Source of the DNA: Pseudarthrobacter defluvii
Lineage (GTDB): Bacteria > Actinomycetota > Actinomycetes > Actinomycetales > Micrococcaceae
DNA length: 64,000 nucleotides
Assembly (NCBI RefSeq): GCF_030323865.1
Contig: NZ_CP066362.1
Coordinates: 992,001-1,056,000, forward strand
Direction: 5' to 3'
Shown here: one piece after another, positions 10,050 through 18,497 of the stretch
Layout: every line of letters begins with the position of its first letter
Position numbering within the stretch: position 1 is the first letter of the stretch
The notes under the pieces: generated by a model
Databases searched by the model: none
Told to the model about the DNA's origin: nothing
What the model saw: only the letters and a program-made list of their open reading frames with translations
Translations under genes and position numbers: made by a program

Positions 10050-11726
10050 TCAGAGCGCGGCGGCGAGGCTGCGGCCCACCGTGAGGCCGGTAAAGATGCA
10101 GCCGCCCAGGAAGGTACCTTCGAGGGCGTTGTAGCCGTGGGCGCCCCCGCCGCCGAACCCGGCCGCCTCGCCGGCGGCATAGAGGCCCGGGATGAGGGCG
10201 GCGTCGTGTCCCAGTGCCTGGCCTGACAGGTTGGTCTGGATCCCGCCGAGGGTTTTCCGCGTGACCACATGCAGCCGCACCGCGATCAGCGGCCCGGCCT
10301 TCGGGTCCAGGATCCGGTGCGGTTTCACCGTCCGGAAGAGCCGGTCGCCCAGGAAGCGGCGGCTGTTGCGGATGCCCGCCACCTGGGCGTCCTTGGAGTA
10401 GGGGTTCCGGACCTCGGCGTCGCGCTCCTCGATCTGCCGCAGCACCTGTGCGTAGTCCAGCAGCGGTTGCTCGGTCAGCCCGTTCATCCCGCGGACCAGG
10501 TCTGCCAGGGTGTCCGCCACCACGAAGTCCGCGCCGTGCTCCTTGAACGACTCGATGGGAGCACCGGCGCCGGCACCCAGCCGGGTCCGGAGCAGCAGCT
10601 TGAGGTCGCGGTTGGTGATGTCCGGGTTCTGCTCGGAACCGGAGAGGGCGAACTCCTTTTCGATGATGCGTTGGTTGAGGATGAACCAGGAATGGTCGTA
10701 TTGCTGGATGTCCGGGGTGGTCCGCAGGAGGTTCAGGGTGCCCAGGGTGTCGTAGCCGGGCAGGCCGGGGGAGGGGAGCCGCCGGCCCAGCGCATCGAAC
10801 CACAGGGAGGAAGGGCCGGGCAGGATGCGGATGGCGTGGTTTGGCCAGACGGGGTTCCAGTTCTGAATGCCCTCCGTGTAGTGCCACATGCGGTCGCGGT
10901 TCACCAGCCGGACGCCGGACTGCTCTGCGATGTCCAGCATCCGGCCGTCCACGTGCTGCGGCACCCCGGTGACCATTTTCTTTGGCGGCGTGCCCAGCCG
11001 TGTGGGCCACCACCGGCGCACCTGGTCGTGGTTGCCGCCGATCCCGCCCGATGCGACCACCACCGCCTGCGCCCGCAGGTCGAAGTCGCCAACTACCTTC
11101 CGGGTCGATGACACCCCGCGCGGGGACGCGTCAGGTGCCAGTACCGAGCCCCGCACCCCGGTGACCGTGCCGCCGTCGTACGTTAAACCGTCCACCCGGT
11201 GCCGGAAGAAAAACCGGACGCTGCCTGCGGAAGCCGCCTCCCGGGCCTTGTCCGCGAACGGCCCGGACACGCCGGTACCGGTGCCCCACGGGACGTGGAA
11301 GCGGGGGACCGAGTTGCCTTGGCCGCCGGCCCTGCCGTCACCGCGCTCGGCCCAGCCCACCAGCGGCGTGAACCGGATGCCCTGCTGGTGCAGCCACTTG
11401 CGCTTCTCGCCGGCGGCGAACTCCACGTACGCGCGGCCCCACTGCCGCGCCCACTCATCCTCGGGAAGGTGGCCGGACAGCCGGTCCCACTGCGCCGATC
11501 CCTGCCAGTCCTGCCATGCCAGTTCGAAGGAATCCTTCACGCCCAGGCGGCGCTGCATGGGCGTGTCCACCAGGAAGAGCCCGCCCAGGGACCAGAACGC
11601 CTGTCCGCCCAGGTTGGCCTCATTCTCCTGCTCCACGATGGCCACACGCTTGCCCGCCCGGACCAGCTCGTTGCAGGCCACCAGCCCGGCCAGCCCGCCG
11701 CCGATGATGATGACGTCCGCGTCCAT
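10050..11726 (-). CDS. FAD-binding dehydrogenase (KstD/fumarate-reductase-like)
   Basis: A 558-residue flavoprotein with an N-terminal dinucleotide fold DVIIIGGGLAGLVACNEL (residues 4-21) and E37 at the end of the second strand. A mid-protein VVVASGGIGGNHDQVRRWWP and the C-terminal FAD-contacting GLYAAGEAAGFGGGGAHG also fit. The pattern matches the large FAD-binding dehydrogenase family annotated as 3-ketosteroid-dehydrogenase-like oxidoreductases; the substrate cannot be deduced. AGGGA 4 nt upstream of the ATG supports the start. It is monocistronic and divergent from the slipin gene. Confidence 0.87.
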   Translation of the reverse strand: MDADVIIIGGGLAGLVACNELVRAGKRVAIVEQENEANLGGQAFWSLGGLFLVDTPMQRRLGVKDSFELAWQDWQGSAQWDRLSGHLPEDEWARQWGRAYVEFAAGEKRKWLHQQGIRFTPLVGWAERGDGRAGGQGNSVPRFHVPWGTGTGVSGPFADKAREAASAGSVRFFFRHRVDGLTYDGGTVTGVRGSVLAPDASPRGVSSTRKVVGDFDLRAQAVVVASGGIGGNHDQVRRWWPTRLGTPPKKMVTGVPQHVDGRMLDIAEQSGVRLVNRDRMWHYTEGIQNWNPVWPNHAIRILPGPSSLWFDALGRRLPSPGLPGYDTLGTLNLLRTTPDIQQYDHSWFILNQRIIEKEFALSGSEQNPDITNRDLKLLLRTRLGAGAGAPIESFKEHGADFVVADTLADLVRGMNGLTEQPLLDYAQVLRQIEERDAEVRNPYSKDAQVAGIRNSRRFLGDRLFRTVKPHRILDPKAGPLIAVRLHVVTRKTLGGIQTNLSGQALGHDAALIPGLYAAGEAAGFGGGGAHGYNALEGTFLGGCIFTGLTVGRSLAAAL

Positions 11727-11887
11727 GCGATCCCTGCCCCGTTGTTGGTAAGTGAGAGTCCAGCATCAACCTACAGCAGGTTTGAAGCTCTCTCTTTCAA
11801 GGTTGGTGGGAGAATGGAGCCGGGACATCTGTCACGGCGCCGGCCCGGTTCCGGCAGGTCCCGCCAGCAATTCAGGAGGGGATCCTG

Positions 11888-12697
11888 ATGGACCCCACCA
11901 CATTGGTTGTCATCGTCGTGGTCATCCTGCTGCTCATCGTCGCGCGGATGGCTGTCCGGATTGTGCGCCAGTTCGAGAAGGGCGTGCTCTTCCGGCTTGG
12001 CAGGGTGGTCGGTGTGAGGGAGCCCGGCCTGCAGCTGATCATCCCGGTGATCGACCGGCTGCAGCTGGTCAGCCTGCGGATCGTCACCATGCCCATCCAG
12101 TCCCAGGGCATCATCACCCAGGACAACGTCAGCGTGGACGTCTCAGCCGTGGCGTACTACCGCGTGGTGGACGCCGTGAAGTCGGTCGTCGCCATCGAGA
12201 ACGTGGCCGCGGCCATCGACCAGATCGCCCAGACCACGCTGCGGAAAGTTGTAGGCCAGCACACCCTGGACCAGACCTTGTCGGAGACCGCGCGTATCAA
12301 CGCTGATATCCGCCAAATCCTGGATGTGCTCACGGTCGAGTGGGGCGTCGAAGTCACGCTGGTGGAGCTGAAGGACATCCAGCTGCCCGAGAGCATGAAG
12401 CGCGCCATGGCCAAGCAGGCGGAGGCGGAACGCGAGAAGAGGGCTAAGATCATCGCCGCCGAAGGTGAAGCCATCGCCGCAGCCGCCCTCGGCGACGCCT
12501 CCGACACCATGATGGCCCACCCGCTGGCACTGCAGCTCCGCAACCTGCAGTCCCTGGTGGAGATCGGCGTGGATAAGAACACCACGGTGGTCTTCCCTGC
12601 CCCGCTGATGAGCACCATTAGCGAACTGTCCGCCTTCCTGGCCCGGGAAGGCCAGGCGGCATCCGCAGGCAGCACGTCACCCATCAAGGCGGCCTGA
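11888..12697 (+). CDS. Slipin/stomatin-like SPFH-domain membrane protein
   Basis: A 269-residue protein with one N-terminal hydrophobic helix ([14 protein letters not shown]) and an SPFH/band-7 domain ([36 protein letters not shown]). A charged coiled coil (residues about 175-205, [20 protein letters not shown]) and the slipin tail follow. Stomatins form membrane rings and scaffold other membrane proteins. The NfeD protease partner often found beside slipins is not adjacent. A GGAGGGG Shine-Dalgarno precedes the ATG. Confidence 0.9.
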   Translation: MDPTTLVVIVVVILLLIVARMAVRIVRQFEKGVLFRLGRVVGVREPGLQLIIPVIDRLQLVSLRIVTMPIQSQGIITQDNVSVDVSAVAYYRVVDAVKSVVAIENVAAAIDQIAQTTLRKVVGQHTLDQTLSETARINADIRQILDVLTVEWGVEVTLVELKDIQLPESMKRAMAKQAEAEREKRAKIIAAEGEAIAAAALGDASDTMMAHPLALQLRNLQSLVEIGVDKNTTVVFPAPLMSTISELSAFLAREGQAASAGSTSPIKAA

Positions 12698-12870
12698 CCA
12701 CCGCCGTCATGCCGCTCGGCACAAAAAACCCGCCGTTCGGCGCGCCAACAGTACGTTTGCTGATGATTTGCATCATGATTGCCGAAGGCAACGGGCCGGG
12801 CTAAACCAAGGCCTTTGGCCTCTGGCCCGATCAGACATTGACGTCTTCCACAAGCAAAGGGAATCAAACC

Positions 12871-14256
12871 ATGGGCTTCCTGGACCGTGACCACTCCATC
12901 GCCCCGCCGGGCTTCAACCGCTGGCTGGTGCCGCCCGCCGCGCTCGCCGTCCACCTGTGCATCGGGCAGGCGTACGCCACCAGCGTGTACAAGACCGCGC
13001 TGGTCAAGCACTTCGGTGCCAGCCTGACCGAGGTCGGCGTGATCTTCTCGATCGCCATCGTGATGCTGGGGCTCTCCGCCGCTGTCATGGGTACCTGGGT
13101 GGACCGGAATGGGCCGCGCATGGCCATGTTCACCTCCGCGATGTTCTGGGTAGGCGGCTTCCTGATCGGCTCGCTGGGCATCTTCACCCGCCAGCTCTGG
13201 CTGGTGTACCTGGGCTACGGCGTGGTGGGCGGCATCGGCCTGGGCATCGGCTACATCTCGCCGGTGTCCACGCTGATCAAATGGTTCCCGGACCGTCCCG
13301 GCCTGGCCACCGGCATGGCGATCATGGGCTTCGGCGGCGGCGCGCTGATCGCCAGCCCGGTATCCCAGGCCCTGCTCAAGGCGTACGATCCCAACTCCGG
13401 CGCGCAGGGCTGGGTGGCCAGCGGCGATGCCGTAGGCAAGCTCTTCCTGACCCTCGCCGCCGTCTACCTCGTGTACATGCTCTTCGGCGCGTTCACCATC
13501 CGGGTGCCCGCGGAGGGATGGCGGCCCGCCGGGTTCGACCCCGCCAAGGTCAAGGCGGCAAAACTGGTAACCACCGAGAACGTATCCGCCAAGAACGCCA
13601 TCAAGACCCCGCAGTTCTGGCTGGTATGGGTGGCGCTGTTCTGCAACGTCACCGCCGGCATCGGCATCCTGGAGCAGGCAGCGCCCATGATCCAGGACTT
13701 CTTCCGCCAGTCCGACGGCAAGTCCCTGGTCACCGCCGCCGTGGCGGCAGGCTTCGTGGGCCTGCTGTCCATCGGCAACATGACCGGCCGCTTCGCCTGG
13801 TCCGCCACGTCCGACGTCACCGGCCGCAAGCGGATCTACATGATGTACCTGGGCGTCGGTGCGGTGCTGTACATCATCCTGGCGCTGGCCGGCTCCACCA
13901 CCACCATCCTGTACGTGGCACTGGCGTTCGTCATTATTTCCTTCTATGGCGGCGGCTTCGCTACCGCCCCGGCCTACCTGCGGGACCTCTTCGGCACCTT
14001 CCAGGTGGGCGCCATCCACGGCCGGCTGCTCACCGCATGGTCCGCCGCCGGCGTTGCCGGGCCGCTGATTGTCAACTCGATCCTGGACGCGCAGGGCAAG
14101 CCGGGCCAGCTGAACGCCGCGTCCTACCAGCCGGCGCTGCTGACCATGGTGGCGCTGCTGGTCATCGGCTTCATCGCCAACCTGCTGGTCAAACCCGTCG
14201 ACGCACGATTCCACGAATCCCGCCCCGAGCGGCACACATCATCCCTGGAGGCCTGA
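12871..14256 (+). CDS. OFA-family MFS transporter
   Basis: A 461-residue, 12-TM major facilitator with features of the oxalate/formate antiporter branch: GWLYxQ-like start region FNRWLVPPAALAVHLCIGQA, motif A-like MGTWVDRNGPRMAM, and the central IKTPQFWLVWVALFCNVTAG typical of OFA proteins. The ATG at 12871 is preferred because AAAGGGA precedes it by 8 nt. It is followed 1 bp later by a 47-residue one-TM partner typical of this branch. The substrate is probably a small organic anion, by family only. Confidence 0.88.
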   Translation: MGFLDRDHSIAPPGFNRWLVPPAALAVHLCIGQAYATSVYKTALVKHFGASLTEVGVIFSIAIVMLGLSAAVMGTWVDRNGPRMAMFTSAMFWVGGFLIGSLGIFTRQLWLVYLGYGVVGGIGLGIGYISPVSTLIKWFPDRPGLATGMAIMGFGGGALIASPVSQALLKAYDPNSGAQGWVASGDAVGKLFLTLAAVYLVYMLFGAFTIRVPAEGWRPAGFDPAKVKAAKLVTTENVSAKNAIKTPQFWLVWVALFCNVTAGIGILEQAAPMIQDFFRQSDGKSLVTAAVAAGFVGLLSIGNMTGRFAWSATSDVTGRKRIYMMYLGVGAVLYIILALAGSTTTILYVALAFVIISFYGGGFATAPAYLRDLFGTFQVGAIHGRLLTAWSAAGVAGPLIVNSILDAQGKPGQLNAASYQPALLTMVALLVIGFIANLLVKPVDARFHESRPERHTSSLEA

Positions 14257-14257
14257 C

Positions 14258-14401
14258 ATGAGCAGCACTGCACACACCCCCGACGCCCAACCCGTCAAGC
14301 GGTCCACCGGCAGGCTGGTCCTGGGCTGGGTCCTGGTGGGGATCCCGCTGGCCTACGGCGTTTTCCAGACGCTGACGCAGGTGGCTGCGCTGTTCGGATA
14401 G
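14258..14401 (+). CDS. MFS transporter small partner protein (47 aa)
   Basis: A short ORF encodes a 47-residue protein with a polar N-terminus rich in T/S/P, then a single transmembrane helix (LVLGWVLVGIPLAYGVF) and QTLTQVAALFG at the end. GGAGG inside the 3' end of the transporter gene lies about 8 nt before its ATG. This matches the small subunit commonly found downstream of OFA-type MFS genes in Actinobacteria; its role is presumed structural. Confidence 0.75.
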   Translation: MSSTAHTPDAQPVKRSTGRLVLGWVLVGIPLAYGVFQTLTQVAALFG

Positions 14402-14427
14402 CCCGCCAAGCTTGCCTGGCACATCAC

Positions 14428-14502
14428 ACTGGCCCAGTTTTCAGGGACAACGTCCGCGGGACCGTTGAGTTACCGCGGTTCGGCCCTGAAAACTGGGCCA
14501 GT
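14428..14502. terminator. Large bidirectional hairpin between convergent genes
   Basis: Two perfect 19-bp arms (14428-14446 and 14484-14502) flank a 37-nt centre that itself contains inverted CCGCGG arms, giving a long two-level stem. It lies between the transporter partner gene (+) and the DUF2177 gene (-), as expected of a shared terminator. No long T-run follows on either strand. Confidence 0.7.
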
Positions 14503-14519
14503 TTGTGCGTATGGCCCCA

Positions 14520-14951
14520 TCAGGCAGCCGCAGGTTTCGTAGTCCGCCGGCGCAGGACCGTTGCGGTCACCCACGTGACCAGGCTGCAGGCCGCCGCGCC
14601 CCAGAGGATGTCCGTCACGGCCACCAGCGCGGTGAAGTCCTTCAGCACGGCGAACCCGGTCAGCGCCCAGGTGGCGTAGGTGAAGAACCCGAACAACGCG
14701 GCACCCGTGACCCGCTGCCGCAGCGAGACATCCGCAGCGTTGGGCCGGACGCCGTAGTGCACCATCCCGGCCACGAAGATGGCGTAGAACAGCACAGCGC
14801 CCAGCAGGTTGGCCTTGGGCGCCAGCAGCCCGCCGATCTGGCTCTGGTACAGCGGGTTGGCCACCAGCAGGATCCACGCGACGTCCAGCACGGCGAAGAT
14901 CAGGGCCGTGACAAAGTAGGCGGTCAGCCAGTTCCTGGTGCGGGGGCTCAT
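14520..14951 (-). CDS. DUF2177-family membrane protein
   Basis: A 143-residue four-TM protein. Helices begin at about residues 8, 42, 80 and 112, and family features include FAVLDVAWILLVANPLYQSQIG at the start and TYATWALTGFAVLKDF in the third helix. Function is unknown. Its ATG overlaps the stop of the upstream acyl-CoA ligase as ATGA, making it the third gene of a MarR-ligase-DUF2177 operon. Confidence 0.85.
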   Translation of the reverse strand: MSPRTRNWLTAYFVTALIFAVLDVAWILLVANPLYQSQIGGLLAPKANLLGAVLFYAIFVAGMVHYGVRPNAADVSLRQRVTGAALFGFFTYATWALTGFAVLKDFTALVAVTDILWGAAACSLVTWVTATVLRRRTTKPAAA

Positions 14952-16816
14952 GCTCTGCTCCTTGCGTCGGTGTAGAGGTTTTCCACGAAGTGGCGGGCGC
15001 GATCGGTGAAGACGGCTCGTTTGAGCTTCATGGTGGGGGTGACCATGCCGTGGGACTCGCTGAGGTCGGCCAGCAGCAGCACGAATTTGCGCACCTGTTC
15101 CGACCGGGCCAGCCGGGCGTTCGCGGCAGTGACCACTTTGCCCACCATCCCCAGCAGCCGCTCATCCTCAACCTGGACCGCACTGCCGTCCTCGGGGATC
15201 CGCAGCCCGGCGAGGTCGGCGATGCCTTCGCGCTGGGCCCAGGCTGCCACGGACTCGAGGTCCAGCAGCACCAGCCCGCCCAGGTAGGGCTTGCCCTCGC
15301 CCACCATGACGGCGTGTGCCACCAGCGAATCGCCCTCCACCAGGCCTTCCCAGATGGCGGGGGCCACGGTCTTGCCGCCGGCGGTGACGATCACGTCCTT
15401 GATCCGGCCCTTGAGCGTGAGCTGGCCGTCCGGGTCCAGCGACCCCAGGTCGCCGGTGCGGAAGAACCCGTCCACGAAAGCATTGGCATTGTCGGATGCA
15501 CGGCGGTAGCCGGCGAAGACGCCCACCCCGCGGGCCAGCACCTCGCCCTGCTCCGAGATCCGCACGGTGGTGCCGGGCATCGGTACACCGACCGACCCGG
15601 AGCGGATGGCGCCGGGCAGGTTGCCGGTGAGCGGGGCGGTGGTTTCGGTGAGTCCGTAGCCTTCGATGACCGGCAGGCCCAGGCCGCGGAAGAACAGGGA
15701 GAGTTCGGCGTCCAACGCCCCGGCGCCTGAGAGCAGGCAGTCCAGCCGGCCACCCACCAGCGCGCGGAGGCGGGCGTAGAAAAGCCGGTCGAACAGGGCC
15801 CGCCGCGCACGCAACCCAAGTGGGGGACGCAGGGAGGCGTCGGCGTCGTGCGCTTCCGCGAACCTGCCCCACTCCACGGCCGTGCGCTGCGCCAACGCCC
15901 ACACCCGCCCGAGGTTCTTCCGGGCGGCCGCGGCGGCAGCGGAGGCCTGGATCTTCTGCAGGACGCGGGGCACCACCACCAGGAATGTGGGTCGAAGTGC
16001 GCCGAGGGCGGGGACCACGTCACGGGGGTCGGACAGGTGGGCGATGCGCATGCCGTTGGCCAGGCAGATCAGCTGCAGGCCGCGGGCCAGGACGTGCGCC
16101 ATGGGCAGGAAGATGATGGTGTTGCCGCCCTCGCGGACCACGCTGGTGTAGGCGGCGCCCACGTTGAGGATCTGGCCCACGAAGTTGCGGTGCGTGATCA
16201 GGGCACCCTTTGGGGCCGCAGTGGTGCCGGAGGTGTAGACGATGGTGGCCACCGAATCGAGGTCGTGCAGCAGGCGGCGTTCCTCCACGTCGCCGTCCGG
16301 CACGTCCGCGCCGCGCTGGACCAGGGCTGCCAGGTCGGCGCCCGGTCGGGGATCCATGGTCCAGACGCCCAGGTGCGCCATGCCCGCACCGGCGAATCCC
16401 TGTTCCAGCAGGGAGGCATGCGCGGCGGTGCCGGCGATGGCCAGCCGGACGGCGGCATCTTCCAGGACGGCGGTCACCTGCGGCTGGGCGGAGGTTTCGT
16501 AGATGGGAACCACGACGGCGGCGGCGAACCAGGCTGCCATGTCCGCCACCGCCCATTCGTACCGGGTGGGGGACATGATGGCCACCGGGTCGCCGGGCTC
16601 CAGGCCGGCGGCGATCAGGCCCTTGGCCAGGGCCCGGACCTCGTCCACGAACTGCCCCGTGGTCACCTGCCGCCAGGGGTCGGTGACGGACGCGCCCTCG
16701 GCCCGGACTTCGAAGGCGATGTGGTCCGGGGAGGTGCGGAAGCGCTGCATCAGCAAGTCCGTGGCGTTCCGGTGTCCGGAAAGGTCGGCCAGCGGCGGGG
16801 AGGTGAACTCTCTCAA
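14948..16816 (-). CDS. Long-chain acyl-CoA ligase (AMP-forming)
   Basis: A 622-residue ANL-superfamily enzyme that activates a carboxylate, probably a fatty acid, with ATP and CoA. The AMP-binding motif VYTSGTTAAPKGALITHRNF (DNA about 16190-16250, minus strand), EGYGLTETTA and FRTGDLG-SLDPDGQL are in the expected order, and a Gx KTV lysine region follows (TAGGKTVAP). The start is TTG at 16816, overlapping the MarR stop by 4 bp (TTGA), so expression is coupled to the regulator. Confidence 0.92.
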   Translation of the reverse strand: MREFTSPPLADLSGHRNATDLLMQRFRTSPDHIAFEVRAEGASVTDPWRQVTTGQFVDEVRALAKGLIAAGLEPGDPVAIMSPTRYEWAVADMAAWFAAAVVVPIYETSAQPQVTAVLEDAAVRLAIAGTAAHASLLEQGFAGAGMAHLGVWTMDPRPGADLAALVQRGADVPDGDVEERRLLHDLDSVATIVYTSGTTAAPKGALITHRNFVGQILNVGAAYTSVVREGGNTIIFLPMAHVLARGLQLICLANGMRIAHLSDPRDVVPALGALRPTFLVVVPRVLQKIQASAAAAAARKNLGRVWALAQRTAVEWGRFAEAHDADASLRPPLGLRARRALFDRLFYARLRALVGGRLDCLLSGAGALDAELSLFFRGLGLPVIEGYGLTETTAPLTGNLPGAIRSGSVGVPMPGTTVRISEQGEVLARGVGVFAGYRRASDNANAFVDGFFRTGDLGSLDPDGQLTLKGRIKDVIVTAGGKTVAPAIWEGLVEGDSLVAHAVMVGEGKPYLGGLVLLDLESVAAWAQREGIADLAGLRIPEDGSAVQVEDERLLGMVGKVVTAANARLARSEQVRKFVLLLADLSESHGMVTPTMKLKRAVFTDRARHFVENLYTDARSRA

Positions 16817-17271
16817 GGGGTGTCCTTCTCGGAAAGGGAGTGCAGGTGGTCCTGCATGAGGTTCAGCGCAACGTTGAGGAAGTCTTCGACGGCGTCCTGC
16901 CGGGCGCGGGGGAGGGCTTCGATGTGCTGGTTGGTGGCGTCCATTAGGGGGCGCATCAGGCCCATGATGTCCTTGGTGGCGGCGGGGGTGGCGCTGACGT
17001 GCACGTGCCGCCGGTCCTCCTCCGACCGGAGCCGTTCGGCGTAGCCGCGCGCTTCCAGCCGGCCCACGATGGCGGTGGTGGTGGCAGCGGTGGCGCCCAG
17101 TTTTTCGGCAAGCGTGCCCACGGTGACCGGCCCGGACTGGGCCAGCGCGGAGAGAGCGCGGTAGTCGGTGAGGTTCAGCTGCAGGCAGCGGGCCACTTCC
17201 CGCTCGGTTTCGTTGGCGAGGTCGAACAAAGCCTGCAGCGCGAACGCGGCGGGATGGTACGGCGTCGTCAT
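16813..17271 (-). CDS. MarR-family transcriptional regulator
   Basis: A 152-residue winged-helix regulator: LTDYRALSALAQSGPVTVGT, then LAEKLGATAATTTAIVGRLE as recognition helix and LRSEEDRRHVHVSATP as wing. It heads an operon with the acyl-CoA ligase and DUF2177 and probably represses it in response to a lipid or aromatic ligand. A GAGGAGGAA ribosome binding site lies just before the ATG. Palindromes in the upstream intergenic region are candidate operators. Confidence 0.9.
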   Translation of the reverse strand: MTTPYHPAAFALQALFDLANETEREVARCLQLNLTDYRALSALAQSGPVTVGTLAEKLGATAATTTAIVGRLEARGYAERLRSEEDRRHVHVSATPAATKDIMGLMRPLMDATNQHIEALPRARQDAVEDFLNVALNLMQDHLHSLSEKDTP

Positions 17272-17308
17272 GGTTCCTCCTCGGCAGGCTTATAGTAGTT
17301 ATTGTCCT

Positions 17309-17345
17309 CTAGTCATCAAATCCATTTGAATACAAGAAAGACTAG
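17309..17345. promoter_or_regulatory. Nested palindromes, probable MarR operator
   Basis: The divergent MarR/DUF1295 gap has a perfect palindrome TCAAAT-CC-ATTTGA (17316-17329) inside a wider inverted pair CTAGTC (17309-17314) and GACTAG (17340-17345). MarR proteins typically bind A/T-rich palindromes of this length and autoregulate, so this is the natural operator candidate. It is the most A/T-rich stretch nearby. Confidence 0.5.
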
Positions 17346-17408
17346 CAGGACTATTCGGGGACCGGCCGTGCAGCAGCGCGCGGCCGGCCAGGGGAAAGGA
17401 ACCTGTCC

Positions 17409-18278
17409 GTGAACGACAAGAGCCGCAAGGCCCTCATCAGTACCGTTATCGCCGTGGTGGTGGCGGTGCTCATCGCCCTCGCAGGAAGCCAGGGCGGCTC
17501 CAGGATCGGCGGGTGGCCCGTCTTCGCGCTGGGAGTTGCCATCGCGTTCGTGATCCAGTGGCTGGTGTTCATCCCGTCCTTCAAGGCCCAGACGGAAAAG
17601 TTCTACGACCTCACCGGTGCCCTCACCTATATCTCCATCACGGTGTTCCTGGTGCTGGCGTCCCCGGGGGTGGACGCGCGCGGAATGCTGCTGGCGGCCA
17701 TGGTGGTGCTGTGGGCCGCGCGGCTGGGCAGCTTCCTGTTCCTGCGGATCCGCAAGCACGGCAAGGACGACCGGTTCGATGAGCTCAAGCCGGACTTCTT
17801 CCGCTTCCTGAACACTTGGACCATCCAGGGCCTGTGGGTGGTGCTGACCGCGGCACTCGCGTGGGTGGCCATCACGTCGGACAAAAAGGTGGGCCTGGAC
17901 GGGTTCTTCTGGGTGGGCCTCCTGGTGTGGGCTGTCGGCATCACCATCGAAACCGTGGCGGACCTGCAGAAGACCCGCTTCAAGGACGATCCCGCCAACA
18001 AGGGCCGCTTCATCAGCGCCGGCCTGTGGTCCAAGTCCCGCCACCCCAACTACTTCGGCGAGATCACCCTGTGGGCGGGCGTGGCCATCATCGCCCTTCC
18101 CGTCCTGCAGGGCTGGCAGTGGGCGGCGCTGATCTCCCCGGTGTTCGTGGCCCTGTTGCTGATCAAGGGCAGCGGCGTGCCGCCGCTGGAGAAGAAAGCG
18201 GACAGGAAGTGGGGCGGCCAGGCCGACTACGAGGAGTACAAGAAGAACACGCCCGTGCTGGTGCCGAAACTGAAGTAG
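17409..18278 (+). CDS. DUF1295 (steroid 5-alpha-reductase-like) membrane protein
   Basis: A 289-residue polytopic protein of the DUF1295/isoprenylcysteine-methyltransferase-like superfamily. The conserved C-terminal part reads KGRFISAGLWSKSRHPNYFG, then EITLWAGVA, the NAD(P)H-binding-like block of the family, and ends with a KKADRKWGGQADYEEYKKNT tail. The GTG start follows AAAGGA. The reaction is unknown. A hairpin at 18301-18334 lies just after the stop. Confidence 0.87.
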   Translation: MNDKSRKALISTVIAVVVAVLIALAGSQGGSRIGGWPVFALGVAIAFVIQWLVFIPSFKAQTEKFYDLTGALTYISITVFLVLASPGVDARGMLLAAMVVLWAARLGSFLFLRIRKHGKDDRFDELKPDFFRFLNTWTIQGLWVVLTAALAWVAITSDKKVGLDGFFWVGLLVWAVGITIETVADLQKTRFKDDPANKGRFISAGLWSKSRHPNYFGEITLWAGVAIIALPVLQGWQWAALISPVFVALLLIKGSGVPPLEKKADRKWGGQADYEEYKKNTPVLVPKLK

Positions 18279-18300
18279 GGCCTCCCCAGGCAGGGATTGA

Positions 18301-18334
18301 CGACGGCGGCCTCCGGAACCGGGTGCCGCCGTCG
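18301..18334. terminator. Intergenic hairpin of the GACGGCGGC family
   Basis: Arms CGACGGCGGC (18301-18310) and GCCGCCGTCG (18325-18334) form a perfect 10-bp stem with a 14-nt loop. It lies between the DUF1295 stop and the TerC promoter and probably terminates the former. It is one of several near-identical hairpins in this window. Confidence 0.6.
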
Positions 18335-18347
18335 CCCGTTGTTCAGG

Positions 18348-18497
18348 TACGATTTAACCCATCAAGGGGAGTACTCCCGTCTGTGCATGGCCCGTCAATA
18401 CGGATGCAGCGAAGCATCCCGGGCCAGCGGCTCCGGTTCCACCGGGCGGAGGAGACCTTGGCGTACATGTCAGCGCCAACCCCTTTGGAGTACCCGC
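18348..18497 (+). promoter_or_regulatory. yybP-ykoY-type manganese-riboswitch leader upstream of terC
   Basis: A -10 box TACGAT (18348-18353) predicts a start near 18360, and a 138-nt leader precedes the ATG. It carries both hallmark loops of the yybP-ykoY family: GGGGAGTA at 18366-18373 and GGAGACCTT at 18451-18459. A second GGAGTA at 18487-18492 holds the ribosome binding site and could pair with the early leader, giving a plausible on/off switch. TerC-family genes are a classic target of this Mn2+ riboswitch. The consensus match is from memory and no covariance search was run. Confidence 0.72.

Noticed and set aside
12157..14235. Long open frame of 692 codons antisense to the slipin and OFA transporter genes
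   Set aside because: It spans two well-supported plus-strand genes and their gap, with shadow-type composition and no recognisable motif.
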